DNA of 64,000 bases from Amycolatopsis sp. CA-230715 (GCF_018736145.1 NZ_CP059997.1:4525501-4589500); one strand, 5' to 3'; positions 7,619 to 16,725 are shown, counted from the stretch's first letter. Program-made: numbers and translations. Notes: generated by a model from the sequence alone, not told the origin.

Positions 7619-9916
7619 GTGCCGACCTCAGACGTAACCACGGTCATCGACACCACCGCCCGTGCCGGGGAAACCCCCGACACCCCGCAGCCCTACCTCG
7701 AACTCGGCCTCGCCGAGGACGAGTACGCGCGCATCCGCGAGATCCTCGGCAGGCGCCCGACCGACGCCGAGCTGGCCATGTACTCGGTGATGTGGAGCGA
7801 GCACTGCTCGTACAAGTCTTCGAAGAAGCACCTGCGGTACTTCGGCGAGACCACCACCGACCAGATGCGCGAAAAGCTGCTCGCCGGTATCGGCGAGAAC
7901 GCGGGCGTCGTCGACGTCGGCGACGGCTGGGCGGTCACGTTCAAGGTCGAGAGCCACAACCATCCGTCCTATGTGGAGCCCTACCAGGGCGCGGCGACCG
8001 GGGTCGGCGGCATCGTGCGCGACATCATGGCGATGGGCGCGCGCCCCCTCGCGGTCGCCGACGCGCTGCGCTTCGGCCCCGCCGACGCGCCGGACACCCG
8101 CCGCGTGCTGCCCGGCGTGGTCGCGGGTGTCGGGGGCTACGGCAACTGCCTCGGCCTGCCGAACATCGGCGGCGAGCTGGTGTTCCACGAGAGTTACGCG
8201 GGCAACCCGCTGGTGAACGCGCTGTGCGTGGGCGCCATGCGCGTCGAGGACCTGCACCTCGCGTTCGCCTCCGGCACCGGCAACAAGATCATCCTGTTCG
8301 GCGCGCGCACCGGCCTCGACGGCATCGGTGGCGTGTCCGTGCTCGCCAGCGACACCTTCAGCGGCGACACCGAGGGCACCGGCCGCAAGAAGCTGCCGAG
8401 CGTCCAGGTCGGCGACCCGTTCACCGAGAAGGTGCTCATCGAGTGCTGCCTCGAACTGTTCGGCCAGAAGCTCGTGGTCGGCATCCAGGACCTCGGCGGC
8501 GCCGGGCTGTCCTGCGCCACTTCCGAGCTGGCTGCGGCAGGGGACGGCGGAATGCACATCGAGCTGGACCGGGTTCCGTTGCGCGCCAAGGGAATGACCC
8601 CCGCCGAGATCCTCTCCAGCGAATCGCAGGAGCGGATGTGCGCGGTCGTCGAGCCGTCCAATGTGGACGCGTTCATGGCGGTGTGCGCGAAGTGGGACGT
8701 GATCGCCACCGACATCGGCGAGGTCACCGACGGCGAGCACCTCGTGATCACCTGGCACGGCGAGACCGTGGTCGACGTGCCGCCGCGCACGGTGGCGCAC
8801 CAGGGGCCCGTCTACGACCGGCCGCTCGCACGTCCGTCCACTCAGGACGCCGTCGAGGCCGATGTGCCCGACACGCTGCACCGTCCGTCCACACCGGACG
8901 AACTGCGCGAGACGCTGCTGAAGATGATCTCGTCGCCGGACCTGGCGTCGAAGGAGTGGGTGACCAGCCAGTACGACCGGTACGTCCGGGGCAACACGGT
9001 GCTCGCGCAGCCGTCGGACTCCGGGGTGGTCCGGATCGACGAGTCGACGGGGCGCGGTGTCGCCGTGTCGACCGACTGCAACAGCCGGTTCGTCTACCTC
9101 GACCCCTACCAGGGCGCGCAGCTCGCGCTCGCCGAGGCGTACCGCAACGTCGCGACCAGCGGCGCCACCCCGGTCGCGGTCAGCGACTGCCTCAACTTCG
9201 GCGCGCCGACCGACCCCGGCGTGATGTGGCAGTTCGAGCGCGCGGTGCACGGCCTCGCCGACGGCTGCGCGCAGCTCGGCATCCCGGTCACCGGCGGCAA
9301 CGTCAGCTTCTTCAACCAGACCGGCGACACCGCGATCCTGCCGACCCCGGTGGTCGGCGTGCTCGGCGTCATCGACGACGTCAGCCGCCGCATCCCCACC
9401 GGCATCGGCGCGGAAGCGGGCGAAACGCTGTTGCTGCTCGGCGAGACCAAGGACGAGTTCGGTGGCTCCGCGTGGGCGCACATCGTGCACGGACACCTCG
9501 GCGGCCGCCCGCCCGAGGTCGACCTCGAACGCGAGCGACTGATCGGCGAGATCCTCGTCGCCGGTTCGCGCGACGGCATGATCTCCGCGGCGCACGACCT
9601 CTCCGACGGCGGCCTCGCGCAGGCACTCGTCGAGACCGTCCTCATCGGACAGTGCGGCGCGCGGGCGATCCTCGACGACGAGCAGGATCCGTTCGTGCAG
9701 CTGTTTTCCGAGTCCTCGGGCCGGGTTCTGGTCGCGGTGCCGAGGACCGAGGAGCTGCGGTTCACCGAGATGTGCACCGCGCGCGGGCTGCCGTGGCGCA
9801 AGGCGGGCGTGGTGGATCCGGAGGAGCCGGGCCTGGAGATCCAGGGCGTGGCGACCTTCGGCAGCGAAGAACTCCGCGAGGCGTGGGAAAGCACGCTCCC
9901 GGCACTGTTCGACTAG
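7619..9916 (+). CDS. purL: phosphoribosylformylglycinamidine synthase subunit PurL
   Basis: 765-aa synthetase subunit that uses ATP and PurQ-derived ammonia to make FGAM. Length and sequence match the small (PurS/PurQ-dependent) PurL type. Visible landmarks are MWSEHCSYKSS, KVESHNHPS (ATP/substrate region), GGxGLSCATSE, SSESQERM and ISAAHDLSDGG near the C-terminus. GTG 7619 appears leaderless. The stop overlaps the convergent pentapeptide gene by 4 nt. It is separated from purSQ by the ABC exporter block. Confidence 0.97.
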   Translation: MPTSDVTTVIDTTARAGETPDTPQPYLELGLAEDEYARIREILGRRPTDAELAMYSVMWSEHCSYKSSKKHLRYFGETTTDQMREKLLAGIGENAGVVDVGDGWAVTFKVESHNHPSYVEPYQGAATGVGGIVRDIMAMGARPLAVADALRFGPADAPDTRRVLPGVVAGVGGYGNCLGLPNIGGELVFHESYAGNPLVNALCVGAMRVEDLHLAFASGTGNKIILFGARTGLDGIGGVSVLASDTFSGDTEGTGRKKLPSVQVGDPFTEKVLIECCLELFGQKLVVGIQDLGGAGLSCATSELAAAGDGGMHIELDRVPLRAKGMTPAEILSSESQERMCAVVEPSNVDAFMAVCAKWDVIATDIGEVTDGEHLVITWHGETVVDVPPRTVAHQGPVYDRPLARPSTQDAVEADVPDTLHRPSTPDELRETLLKMISSPDLASKEWVTSQYDRYVRGNTVLAQPSDSGVVRIDESTGRGVAVSTDCNSRFVYLDPYQGAQLALAEAYRNVATSGATPVAVSDCLNFGAPTDPGVMWQFERAVHGLADGCAQLGIPVTGGNVSFFNQTGDTAILPTPVVGVLGVIDDVSRRIPTGIGAEAGETLLLLGETKDEFGGSAWAHIVHGHLGGRPPEVDLERERLIGEILVAGSRDGMISAAHDLSDGGLAQALVETVLIGQCGARAILDDEQDPFVQLFSESSGRVLVAVPRTEELRFTEMCTARGLPWRKAGVVDPEEPGLEIQGVATFGSEELREAWESTLPALFD

Positions 9917-10962
9917 GGTTCGGCGACGACGATCCGGGCTTGCCCCCCAGCGGAATGCGCTAGCTGCCAGGGTTTCGGCAGATGTGTCTCCACGACGGAG
10001 TTGACGCGGGTGCCCTCAAGCGCCGCGAGTTCGGGCGTTGTCGCGAACCGTAGATCGGCGGATCTTTCGAAGCGGGCTCGACGGAGGTCCAGCGTTGTCC
10101 TGAATTGCGCGCTTTCGAAATCCGCGCTGTCGTGGAACATGGTGTCAGTGAAGTCGGCGGCGCCGTGGAAGGCGGTGCCCCGCCAGCTCGCCGGTCGGTG
10201 AAACTCGCTGTGCGCGAAGTCGGCCGTGCCCCGGATCACGGCGTCGTCGAACCGGATCGTGCCGAACACCCGCGCCTGGCGCAGACCGAAGTGGCCGTTG
10301 ACGACGAGCCGCTTCAGCTTCACTTCGTCGAACAGCCGCGTTCGGTTCAGCCCGAGCCACTCGACTTTGCGGTCGTCGAGGTTCAGCCGGTCCAGCACCG
10401 CGCCGGTGAGGTGCAGGTCGTAGTGCGGTGCCCCGGTGTCCGCCGCCTTCGGCAGCAGCATGCGGATCTGCCGTTCCACGGTGCGCCGCACCTGCAGCTC
10501 GCGCTCGGCGGGCACGCGTTCCTCCGCGGTGCCGCCGTATTCGGGGAGTTCCGGGTGGTCGAAGGGCATGCGCAGGTAGGCGCACAGCACGTCGAGCACG
10601 GTCTGCGTGTACTCGGGCCGGGCGCGGGCCAGGCCGACGAGCACGTGCAGCGCGCCGACGCGCACCTGGTCGGCGTCGTCGCCGAGCAGCTCGACGGCCT
10701 TCGCGAACCGCTCGTCCGACACCCGTTCCTTGTCGCGGTCGTACCGCTTCATCTCCAGCGCGTGGCGGCTTTCCTCGACTCGCCGCCGCCGGTCGTTGAG
10801 CCACAGCGCGTACAACGCGACCACCGAACCCGCGGCGAGCCCGCCCGTTTTCAACGCGTCGGCGCGGCTGGTCGCCGGATCGGTCAGCAGCCAGACCGTG
10901 ACGGTCGCCAGCAGCACCGCGGCCAGCGCGACCGCGAGCACCAGCGGCGAACGGAGCTTCAT
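9913..10962 (-). CDS. pentapeptide-repeat membrane protein
   Basis: 349 aa. Two hydrophobic segments lie near the N-terminus (about 8-26 and 40-55), then a basic/acidic linker (NDRRRRVEESRHALEMKRYD) and a cytoplasmic domain. The C-terminal third shows pentapeptide-type repeats of the A(D/S)F/L kind (RGTADFAHSEF, HGAADFTDTMF, DSADFESAQF, RRARFERSADL). Such right-handed beta-helices are usually protein-interaction modules; the specific role is unknown. ATG 10962 overlaps the stop of the upstream gene (ATGA), making it the last gene of the Pro-rich membrane protein cluster. Confidence 0.75.
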   Translation of the reverse strand: MKLRSPLVLAVALAAVLLATVTVWLLTDPATSRADALKTGGLAAGSVVALYALWLNDRRRRVEESRHALEMKRYDRDKERVSDERFAKAVELLGDDADQVRVGALHVLVGLARARPEYTQTVLDVLCAYLRMPFDHPELPEYGGTAEERVPAERELQVRRTVERQIRMLLPKAADTGAPHYDLHLTGAVLDRLNLDDRKVEWLGLNRTRLFDEVKLKRLVVNGHFGLRQARVFGTIRFDDAVIRGTADFAHSEFHRPASWRGTAFHGAADFTDTMFHDSADFESAQFRTTLDLRRARFERSADLRFATTPELAALEGTRVNSVVETHLPKPWQLAHSAGGQARIVVAEP

Positions 10963-11591
10963 GCGCCGTAGATCGAGAAGATGCAGTAGCCGCCTTCGTC
11001 ACCCTTGCGCAGGATCGCGGAGCCGTGGCCGTCGCTGTCCGGCAAGCTGCGCCGGGCGTACTTCCAGTTCACGTGGAGCTTCTCAGCGTCTTCGAAGCGG
11101 TCGAGCTTGTTCGCGGACCGATCGGGATCGCTCGCGAACTTCTTGATCGACGGCGCCACGTCGGGGCTCGACTGACACGCGAACGCGGCCGCCCCTTCTT
11201 CGTCGTGCGCGTCGAGCTTCTGGAAGAACTGGGACATCAGGTCGTCGGCGCTGAGGGTGTGCGGCGCGCCCTTCGGGTAGTCCTTGTCCAGGAAATACCC
11301 CGGCCCGACGAAGCCGAACAGCACCACCAGGCCCCCGACGAGCACGAACACGCCGAGCACGATCCCGAACATGGCCCGCTTCCGCTCCTTGCGCGGCTTC
11401 GGCCCCGGCGGCGGAAACCCTTGCTGCGGTGGGAAACCCGGCTGGTGCGGCGGAAAATTCGGTTGCTGCGGTGGGAAACCCGGTTGCTGGGGCGGAAACC
11501 CTTGTTGTGGCGGAAACCCTTGTTGTGGCGGGAAACCGGGCTGTTGCGGACCCTGCTGGTACGGGCCGCCGCCCTGCGGCGGATAGCTCAT
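10959..11591 (-). CDS. Pro/Gln-rich single-pass membrane protein, paralogue 1
   Basis: 210 aa. A cytoplasmic tail of repeated GFPPQQ/PGFPPQQ blocks (to about 65) is followed by a basic KPRKERKR stop, one transmembrane helix (about 73-95), the sequence GPGYFLD, and an extracellular domain with two conserved cysteines (FACQSS, YCIFSIYG). It is the third of four tandem relatives in transcription order. The function is unknown; the architecture suits a cell-envelope sensor or anchor whose outer domain is disulfide-bonded. Overlaps the downstream pentapeptide gene by 4 nt. Confidence 0.75.
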   Translation of the reverse strand: MSYPPQGGGPYQQGPQQPGFPPQQGFPPQQGFPPQQPGFPPQQPNFPPHQPGFPPQQGFPPPGPKPRKERKRAMFGIVLGVFVLVGGLVVLFGFVGPGYFLDKDYPKGAPHTLSADDLMSQFFQKLDAHDEEGAAAFACQSSPDVAPSIKKFASDPDRSANKLDRFEDAEKLHVNWKYARRSLPDSDGHGSAILRKGDEGGYCIFSIYGA

Positions 11592-11604
11592 TTCGACCGC
11601 CCTC

Positions 11605-12192
11605 TCACTTCGTCACGCTGAACACGCAGAACCCGTCGGGCCCCTTGCGCAACTGCACCGACGCGACGTGGTCACCGGGGAACTTGCTCTGGTACAGCAG
11701 TTGCGCGACGACCGAGTCCGCGTTGTCGATCGGCCCTTCCTTGACCCGGAAGTCGTGGCCACCGCTGATGTTGCCGCTCATCAGCTGCCTGACCCTGCCC
11801 TGTTCGTCCTTGCTGCTGGACTGGCACATCAGGTCGGTCGCCGACCTGTCCTTGCGGTTGAGCTTGTCCGCCAACGCGTCCAGCACCGCCTTCGGGTCGG
11901 CGATGGCCTGCCCGTTGATCGGCACGTCCTTGCTCAGGAAGAAACCCGGTGCGACGAAGCCGAGGATGGCGACCACGCCGCCGAGCACCACCACCAGCCC
12001 GAGCACCAGCCCGACGACCAGACCCGCCTTGCTCTTCTTCGGCGGCGGCCCGTAGCCGGGCGGCCCGTACCCCGGCGGCGGGAAACCCTGCTGCGGGAAG
12101 CCCTGCTGCGGCGGCCCGAACTGCCCTGGACCGCCCTGTCCCGGTGCCGGTTCCCACTGGCCGGGTCCGCCCTGCGGTGGCGGATACGTCAT
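11605..12192 (-). CDS. Pro/Gly-rich single-pass membrane protein, paralogue 2
   Basis: 195 aa. The tail is rich in GQ, GFPQQ and GYGPP blocks to about residue 50, then PPPKKSK, a transmembrane helix (about 54-78) ending VAPGFFLSKD, and an outer domain with two cysteines (LMCQSS and FCVFSVTK) at the same relative positions as its neighbours. It lies 13 nt upstream of paralogue 1 in transcription order, so the genes are probably one operon. Function unknown. Confidence 0.75.
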   Translation of the reverse strand: MTYPPPQGGPGQWEPAPGQGGPGQFGPPQQGFPQQGFPPPGYGPPGYGPPPKKSKAGLVVGLVLGLVVVLGGVVAILGFVAPGFFLSKDVPINGQAIADPKAVLDALADKLNRKDRSATDLMCQSSSKDEQGRVRQLMSGNISGGHDFRVKEGPIDNADSVVAQLLYQSKFPGDHVASVQLRKGPDGFCVFSVTK

Positions 12193-12222
12193 CGATTCCT
12201 CCCCTGAAGCCGATGCGACTGC

Positions 12223-12801
12223 TCAGAGCATCATGGCGGACGTCATGGTCGACAGGCAGTACCCGGGTCGCCCGTCGGACGGGTGCGTCAGCAGGACGGT
12301 CGCCTGCGCGGGCTTCCCGCCGTCGTACTTGCCGGACAGCTCGACGGTCACCGTCGACGTCCCGGACACCCCGGTCACCTGCAGATCGGCGGCTTTGGCG
12401 ATCATGCCCTGGACGAGCTGCCCCACCTGCGCCGAGGCGCACACCGTGGCGTTCGCCCCCTGCGCGTCACCGGCCCGGACGGCGTCCACGAACTTGACCG
12501 CGGTCGCCTTCGCCTCTTCGGGGTTGTCGGGCACCGTGGCGACCTTCGCGCGTTTGTTGAGCAGGAATCCCGGCGCGATCCAGGCGGTGATCGCGAACGC
12601 GCCCGCGAGCAGGATCACCACCGCGAGCGAAAGCCCGATGACGAGCCCCTTCTTGCTCTTGCGCGGCCCCGGCGGATAACCGGGGAACTGCTGCGGCGGC
12701 GGGAATTGCTGCTGATGGGGGAACTGCGGGCCGGGGAACGCCGGGCCCCGCTGTCCCGGATACCGCGGACCGGGCGGCCCCTGCCGAGGTGGGTAGGTCA
12801 T
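12223..12801 (-). CDS. Pro-rich single-pass membrane protein, paralogue 3
   Basis: 192 aa. The N-terminal Pro/Gln tail (PPRQGPPGPRYPG ... FPPPQQFPGYPP) precedes PRKSKK, a transmembrane helix (about 51-73) ending APGFLLNKR, and an outer domain with TVCASA and GYCLSTM cysteines. The shared plan (tail, K-rich stop, helix, PGFLL, CxS...YC) ties it to the two downstream genes. Function unknown. Confidence 0.75.
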   Translation of the reverse strand: MTYPPRQGPPGPRYPGQRGPAFPGPQFPHQQQFPPPQQFPGYPPGPRKSKKGLVIGLSLAVVILLAGAFAITAWIAPGFLLNKRAKVATVPDNPEEAKATAVKFVDAVRAGDAQGANATVCASAQVGQLVQGMIAKAADLQVTGVSGTSTVTVELSGKYDGGKPAQATVLLTHPSDGRPGYCLSTMTSAMML

Positions 12802-12855
12802 CGGGCGGTTTTCCTCTCCCCAGTGCTTCCGACGCCGCGTGCGCCGGGGAAGAAT

Positions 12856-13353
12856 CTACCTGCGCGCGGTGACACTGTCGGATCGCGAACTCGATCCCGT
12901 CGAAGTCGCGGACCCGGGTACCGGTGGCTGGGACGCCGGCAGCAGGTCGGCGACGCACCAGCGGTGCGTCTGGTCCGCGAGGACGGCGTCGTGGCTGGAC
13001 TCCGGCGAGCTGATCGCGGCGACGTACGTGCCGTCCTCGAGGCGCTGCGGCACCCCGGCGAGCGTCAGCGGGGTGGTCCGCCCGGCGAGCGTGACAACGG
13101 TCTGGTGGGCCAGCGTTGCCGCACCTTCGCACAGCATCGCGTCGGCGCGTTCCGGATCGTGTTCCTTCAACGCCCTGGTGAACGACATCGCGAGCGTTTC
13201 GGGGCTGGTGTCGGAGTCGCCGTCGGCGAGCAGGAAGCCCGGGACGAGGAACCCGGTGACGATGAGGGCGGCGACGGCCGCGAGCGCGGTGGCGACGGCG
13301 AGCCACAGCATCAGCCTGCCCTGGCGGAGTGCGGGGGCTTCGCTGTTCGTCAC
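12856..13353 (-). CDS. single-pass membrane protein, divergent paralogue 4 lacking the Pro-rich tail
   Basis: About 165 aa. A short cytoplasmic N-terminus without proline repeats, one transmembrane helix ending VPGFLLADGD, then an outer domain with cysteines in MLCEGA and RWCVADL, and a Ser/Thr/Pro-rich C-terminal tail. The PGFLL and two-Cys pattern marks it as a relative of the next three genes. GTG 13353 follows GGGGGCG; a TTG four codons upstream is an alternative. It is the first gene of the cluster. Confidence 0.7.
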   Translation of the reverse strand: MTNSEAPALRQGRLMLWLAVATALAAVAALIVTGFLVPGFLLADGDSDTSPETLAMSFTRALKEHDPERADAMLCEGAATLAHQTVVTLAGRTTPLTLAGVPQRLEDGTYVAAISSPESSHDAVLADQTHRWCVADLLPASQPPVPGSATSTGSSSRSDSVTARR

Positions 13354-13454
13354 GATCGCCCCCAACCTGTTCAGCAGCCGCTACCCAGGCATTCTAGGGG
13401 CCTTTTGCCCGTTATGCGGGTTTGGGTCTGATTTCAGCCGGGACCGGGGCGGGA

Positions 13455-13490
13455 CGACGCCCCCTCCAGCGGGAACCGGAGGGGGCGTCG
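13455..13490 (-). terminator. terminator hairpin after the first GH25 lysozyme gene
   Basis: Bases 13455-13467 and 13478-13490 form a perfect 13-bp stem with a 10-nt loop, 10 nt beyond the lysozyme stop. There is no U-tract, as is common in actinomycetes. Confidence 0.7.
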
Positions 13491-13499
13491 CGTGCGTGG

Positions 13500-14393
13500 T
13501 CAGCCGTTCGCGAGTGCCTGCAGGCGGTCGTAGGCGCCGTTGAACGAGTCCTGGTCGATCGGGGACGAGCTGTACTGCCAGACGGTGTGGAAACCCCAGC
13601 CGATCGGCAGCGCGCCGACCGACGAGCTGTACCGCGCGACCCAGAGCGGCACCGTGTTCCCGAACGTCTGCGAGCTGCCGACGCACTGGTTCCACCAGCT
13701 CGTCGACGTGTAGATGACCGGCCAGCGGCCGGTCCGCGCGTGGTAGGTGTCGTGGAAGTCGCGCACCCACGCGCCCATCGCGGCCTGGCTCAGCCCGTAG
13801 CAGGTCGCGCCGTACGGGTTGTACTCCATGTCCAGCGCGCCGGGCAGCGTCTTGCCGTCCCGCGACCAGCCGCCGCCGTGGTCCACGAAGTAGTTGGCCT
13901 GCGCCGCGCCGCTCGTCGTGTTCGGGGTGGCGAAGTGGTAGGCGCCGCGGATCATGCCGACGTTGTAGGAACCGTTGTACTGCTGGGCGAAGTACGGGTT
14001 GGTGTAGTAGGTGCCCTCGGTCGCCTTGGTCCAGACGAACCGCTTGCCCTGGCCCCACCAGTTGTTCCAGTCGACGTTGCCCTGGTGGCTGGCGACGTCG
14101 ATACCGGCGACCGTGGCCTGCGCGTCGAAGCCGTCGGAGTTCAGGCCCTGCGGGCGCATGGCCTGCTGCTGCGATTCGGGTGTCGACTTGTCGCCACCTT
14201 CCACCCGGCGGATCTGCGAACCGAGCGTCGCTTCACCGAGTGGTGTGTTCAGACCGGCCACCTGATCGGGGGCCGCCGGGGTCGGAGCGGGAGTGGCGCC
14301 AGCCGGGGTCAGCGTGCCGAGCAGGAGCACGCCGGCCGAAGCGGCCGCGACGGCGCCGAGAGCGCGCCGCCAGCTTCTTCGAGCAGTGGACAT
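13500..14393 (-). CDS. secreted GH25 lysozyme
   Basis: 297-aa secreted muramidase. It has a signal peptide (arginine-rich start, hydrophobic core, cleavage near AGA around 33), a linker, then the glycosyl hydrolase 25 barrel: GIDVASHQGNVDW, FVWTKATEGTYY, GAYHFATPN, LPGALDMEYNP and WQYSSS. The DxE residues in ALDMEYN match the GH25 catalytic acids. It hydrolyses the MurNAc-GlcNAc bond of peptidoglycan. ATG 14393 follows AAGGGA. A paralogue lies immediately upstream, so a duplication is likely. Confidence 0.92.
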   Translation of the reverse strand: MSTARRSWRRALGAVAAASAGVLLLGTLTPAGATPAPTPAAPDQVAGLNTPLGEATLGSQIRRVEGGDKSTPESQQQAMRPQGLNSDGFDAQATVAGIDVASHQGNVDWNNWWGQGKRFVWTKATEGTYYTNPYFAQQYNGSYNVGMIRGAYHFATPNTTSGAAQANYFVDHGGGWSRDGKTLPGALDMEYNPYGATCYGLSQAAMGAWVRDFHDTYHARTGRWPVIYTSTSWWNQCVGSSQTFGNTVPLWVARYSSSVGALPIGWGFHTVWQYSSSPIDQDSFNGAYDRLQALANG

Positions 14394-14480
14394 CACGGAA
14401 TCCCTTCACAAATACCCTCGCGGAGGACGGCCTAGCAGGTGGCCGTCCGGCGTTGATTGTTGTCCAAGAAAGTGGCGGCT

Positions 14481-14498
14481 GTCACTGAATTCCGTGAC
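14481..14498. promoter_or_regulatory. near-perfect palindrome upstream of the GH25 gene
   Basis: GTCAC-t-GAATTC-c-GTGAC, about 90 nt before the lysozyme start codon, symmetric apart from one base pair. A candidate operator; nothing in the window identifies the protein that would bind it. Confidence 0.3.
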
Positions 14499-14589
14499 CA
14501 AAGCGTGGCAAGTGGGTGATTTACGGGTGCGAACAGAACACTCTCGGTGATTGTCCACCATCGGACTTAACTGGACAAAACCGGCGAAA

Positions 14590-15531
14590 TCAGCCCCTGG
14601 CCAGGGCTTCCACCCGACCCATCGGGCCGTTGTAGTAGTTCTGGTCGCCGGGGAGGCTTCCCGCGTTGGCGAACTGCCAGATGCTCTGCTTGTCCCAGCC
14701 CGCGGGCAGCGGCCCGATCTGCGGCGCGTACCTGGCGAGCCACAGCGGGTTGGTGTCGCCGAAGCCCCCGTTGTTGCCCGTGCAGCGCTGCCACCAGCTC
14801 GTGCTGGTGTAGATCAGCGAACTGCGCCCAGTGCGTGCGAGGTAGGTCTTCGTGAAGTCCTTGATCCACGCGGTCATCGCGGCGGGGCTCATGCCGTAGC
14901 AGGCGTCGCCGTACGGGTTGTACTCCACGTCGAGCGCGCCGGGCAGCGTCCTGCCGTCCTTGCGCCAGCCGCCGCCGTTGGCGATGAAGTAGTTCGCCTG
15001 CGCGGCGCCGCCGGACACGTCGGGGCGCGCGAAGTGGTAGGCGCCCCTGATGATCCCGGCGGCGTGCGCGCCGTCGTACTGCTGGCGGAACTGGCCACTG
15101 ACGAACCCGGTGCCCTCGGTCGCCTTGACGTAGGTGAACCTCGCCCCCGTCGCGGCGGCCTTCTTCCAGTCGACCGCGCCCTGGTGCCCGCTCACGTCGT
15201 GGCCGAGGGTCTGGTCGGTGAGCGCGAGCCGCGCACCAGGCCGCCCGTGCACGCCTTCGTGCGCCGCGATCTGCGAGCCCATGCCCGTGTCGGCGGCCTT
15301 CGAGTAGTCGGCGGGGCGGTAGTCCCCGGCCGAGCGCTCCGCACCGGACCCGCCCAGCGCGACCAGGCCCGCCGCGAGGGCGCCCGCGGCCACCGTCGCG
15401 GCGGCCACCTTCACGAGCGGGTGTCGCCCGCGTGGCGGTTGGGGCGCCGGGGGGCGAGCGCCTTCGCGAGCGGGGATCACCCGCGGCATCGCACGCTCGG
15501 CAGGGGAAACCGGCTCATGGGGCACGTTCAC
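14590..15531 (-). CDS. GH25 lysozyme with N-terminal signal anchor
   Basis: 313 aa. The N-terminus is a long, basic, Pro-rich cytoplasmic stretch followed by a hydrophobic helix (about residues 45-65), more like a signal anchor than a cleaved signal. The catalytic barrel has HDVSGHQGAVDW, FTYVKATEGTGF, GAYHFARPD, LPGALDVEYNP and IWQFANAG. It closely resembles the next gene in motif order and spacing. GTG 15531 has GGGAG 6 nt upstream; several later starts are possible. Role: peptidoglycan turnover. Confidence 0.88.
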   Translation of the reverse strand: MNVPHEPVSPAERAMPRVIPAREGARPPAPQPPRGRHPLVKVAAATVAAGALAAGLVALGGSGAERSAGDYRPADYSKAADTGMGSQIAAHEGVHGRPGARLALTDQTLGHDVSGHQGAVDWKKAAATGARFTYVKATEGTGFVSGQFRQQYDGAHAAGIIRGAYHFARPDVSGGAAQANYFIANGGGWRKDGRTLPGALDVEYNPYGDACYGMSPAAMTAWIKDFTKTYLARTGRSSLIYTSTSWWQRCTGNNGGFGDTNPLWLARYAPQIGPLPAGWDKQSIWQFANAGSLPGDQNYYNGPMGRVEALARG

Positions 15532-15653
15532 GTCGACTCCCGATTCCGCGCGGAAACAAGTCTTCCGTGCGTCACGATGCCTCGATGGAGCCCCATGCGC
15601 GAACCGGGTGTAACCCTGTGGAGTGATCTTGCCTGGTGCGCGCGGCGTGTCGC

Positions 15654-16283
15654 TTAGCTCTTGTCGCGGTTCTCCTCGTCGAGGGCCTTGAGCAGGTGTT
15701 CCGCCGGGACGACGGCGGTGACGAGGTCGTGCGGGTTGATCGCCACCGAGTGCCCGCCGAGCAGGGCGACCATGTCCCTGCCCAGCACGGCGCGGGCGTG
15801 CGGCCATTCCTTCGGCACCAGCGACTTCGACGTGTACGCGGGCACCATGACCCTGCCGTCGGTGTTGTGGAACCCGATGACCGTGCGCTGCATCGGCGCG
15901 AGCGCGTACACGAACAGCGTGGCGTCGAGGATGACCTTCGGCAGGTCCTCGGCCGGCCGGTGGTCGGTGCGGACGAGCTGCAGCAGGCGTTCCAGGTCGT
16001 TGCCGGGTTCGGGGAAGCCGAGCGCCTTCGGCGAGGGGCGGTACCGGTCGTTCGGGTGGAAGTCCTCGACGACGTCACCCGCGGAGTTCACCGGGTACGC
16101 GCCGACGACGGCCCACGACGGCACCGGGCCGTTCGGGTCGAATGCCTCGTCGATCACGTACAACCAGCTGTTGGGGTTCGCCCGCGCGTTGCGGCGCATC
16201 TCCTCGGTGATCTTCGGTTTCCCCTGGCGTGCTGAGCTCGCGGATGGAGTCACCAGCCGGTCGGCCTCGTCCCGCTGCGCCAT
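15654..16283 (-). CDS. type VII secretion system-associated / SseB-like protein
   Basis: 209 aa, soluble. The first half matches the actinomycete family annotated as type VII secretion-associated: ITEEMRRNARANPNSWLYVID, GPVPSWAVVGAYPV, FHPNDRYRPSPKALGFPEP. The second half resembles an SseB-type domain (VPAYTSKSLVPKEW, HDLVTAVVPAEHLL). No ESX genes are nearby. ATG 16283 follows GAGGGA. The precise role is unknown; the name is by family memory, not by context. Confidence 0.6.
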   Translation of the reverse strand: MAQRDEADRLVTPSASSARQGKPKITEEMRRNARANPNSWLYVIDEAFDPNGPVPSWAVVGAYPVNSAGDVVEDFHPNDRYRPSPKALGFPEPGNDLERLLQLVRTDHRPAEDLPKVILDATLFVYALAPMQRTVIGFHNTDGRVMVPAYTSKSLVPKEWPHARAVLGRDMVALLGGHSVAINPHDLVTAVVPAEHLLKALDEENRDKS

Positions 16284-16343
16284 GTGCGTCCCTCGGTTCC
16301 CGCTGCGTGTCAACGAAATGTTCTGTCACTCTACTGTTGGGGG

Positions 16344-16724
16344 ATGACGTCTCCGCGTTCGGTCGACCCCGGTGAGTTACGTGCCGCCGTGCTGGCCGTT
16401 TCCCCTTGGCTGGACGGTTCGGCGCCGGATCCGGCGCGCCCCGAACTCGCCAAGGCGGTCCGCCTGAGCCTGCGGGCGCTCGCCGCCGACGCGCCGGGCC
16501 GCAGCGTCGAGGTCAGGGTGCCGCCGTTCGCCGCCGTGCAGTGCGTCGACGGCCCGAGGCACACCAGGGGGAACCCGCCGAACGTGGTCGAGACGGACCC
16601 GCGCACCTGGCTGGAGCTGGCGACGGGCCGCCTCGGCTGGGCCGAAGCGCTGGAGGACGGCCGCGTCTCCGCGTCCGGGACGCGCGCCGACCTCACCCGC
16701 TGGCTGCCGATCGTGCGCGGCTGA
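16344..16724 (+). CDS. sterol carrier family protein
   Basis: 126 aa. Resembles the short conserved actinobacterial sterol-carrier-like protein encoded near purF in mycobacteria (Rv0807 neighbourhood). Visible motifs are VEVRVPPFAAVQC, GNPPNVVETDPRTWLELATG and VSASGTRADLTRWLP. The WLELATG...G.ADLS pattern is that of the SCP2-like domain. ATG 16344 appears leaderless (TACTGT, 6 nt, ATG). It ends against the convergent methyltransferase with a 1-nt gap. Confidence 0.75.
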   Translation: MTSPRSVDPGELRAAVLAVSPWLDGSAPDPARPELAKAVRLSLRALAADAPGRSVEVRVPPFAAVQCVDGPRHTRGNPPNVVETDPRTWLELATGRLGWAEALEDGRVSASGTRADLTRWLPIVRG

Positions 16725-16725
16725 C

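Noticed and set aside
11429..11586. Cys/Gly-rich plus-strand frame resembling a metallothionein or keratin-like repeat
   Set aside because: It is the antisense of the GFPPQQ repeats of the Pro-rich membrane protein.
14397..14589. Possible c-di-AMP (ydaO-type) riboswitch before the lysozyme gene
   Set aside because: Such riboswitches often precede actinobacterial wall hydrolases, but I could not find the conserved ydaO core in this region on the minus strand.
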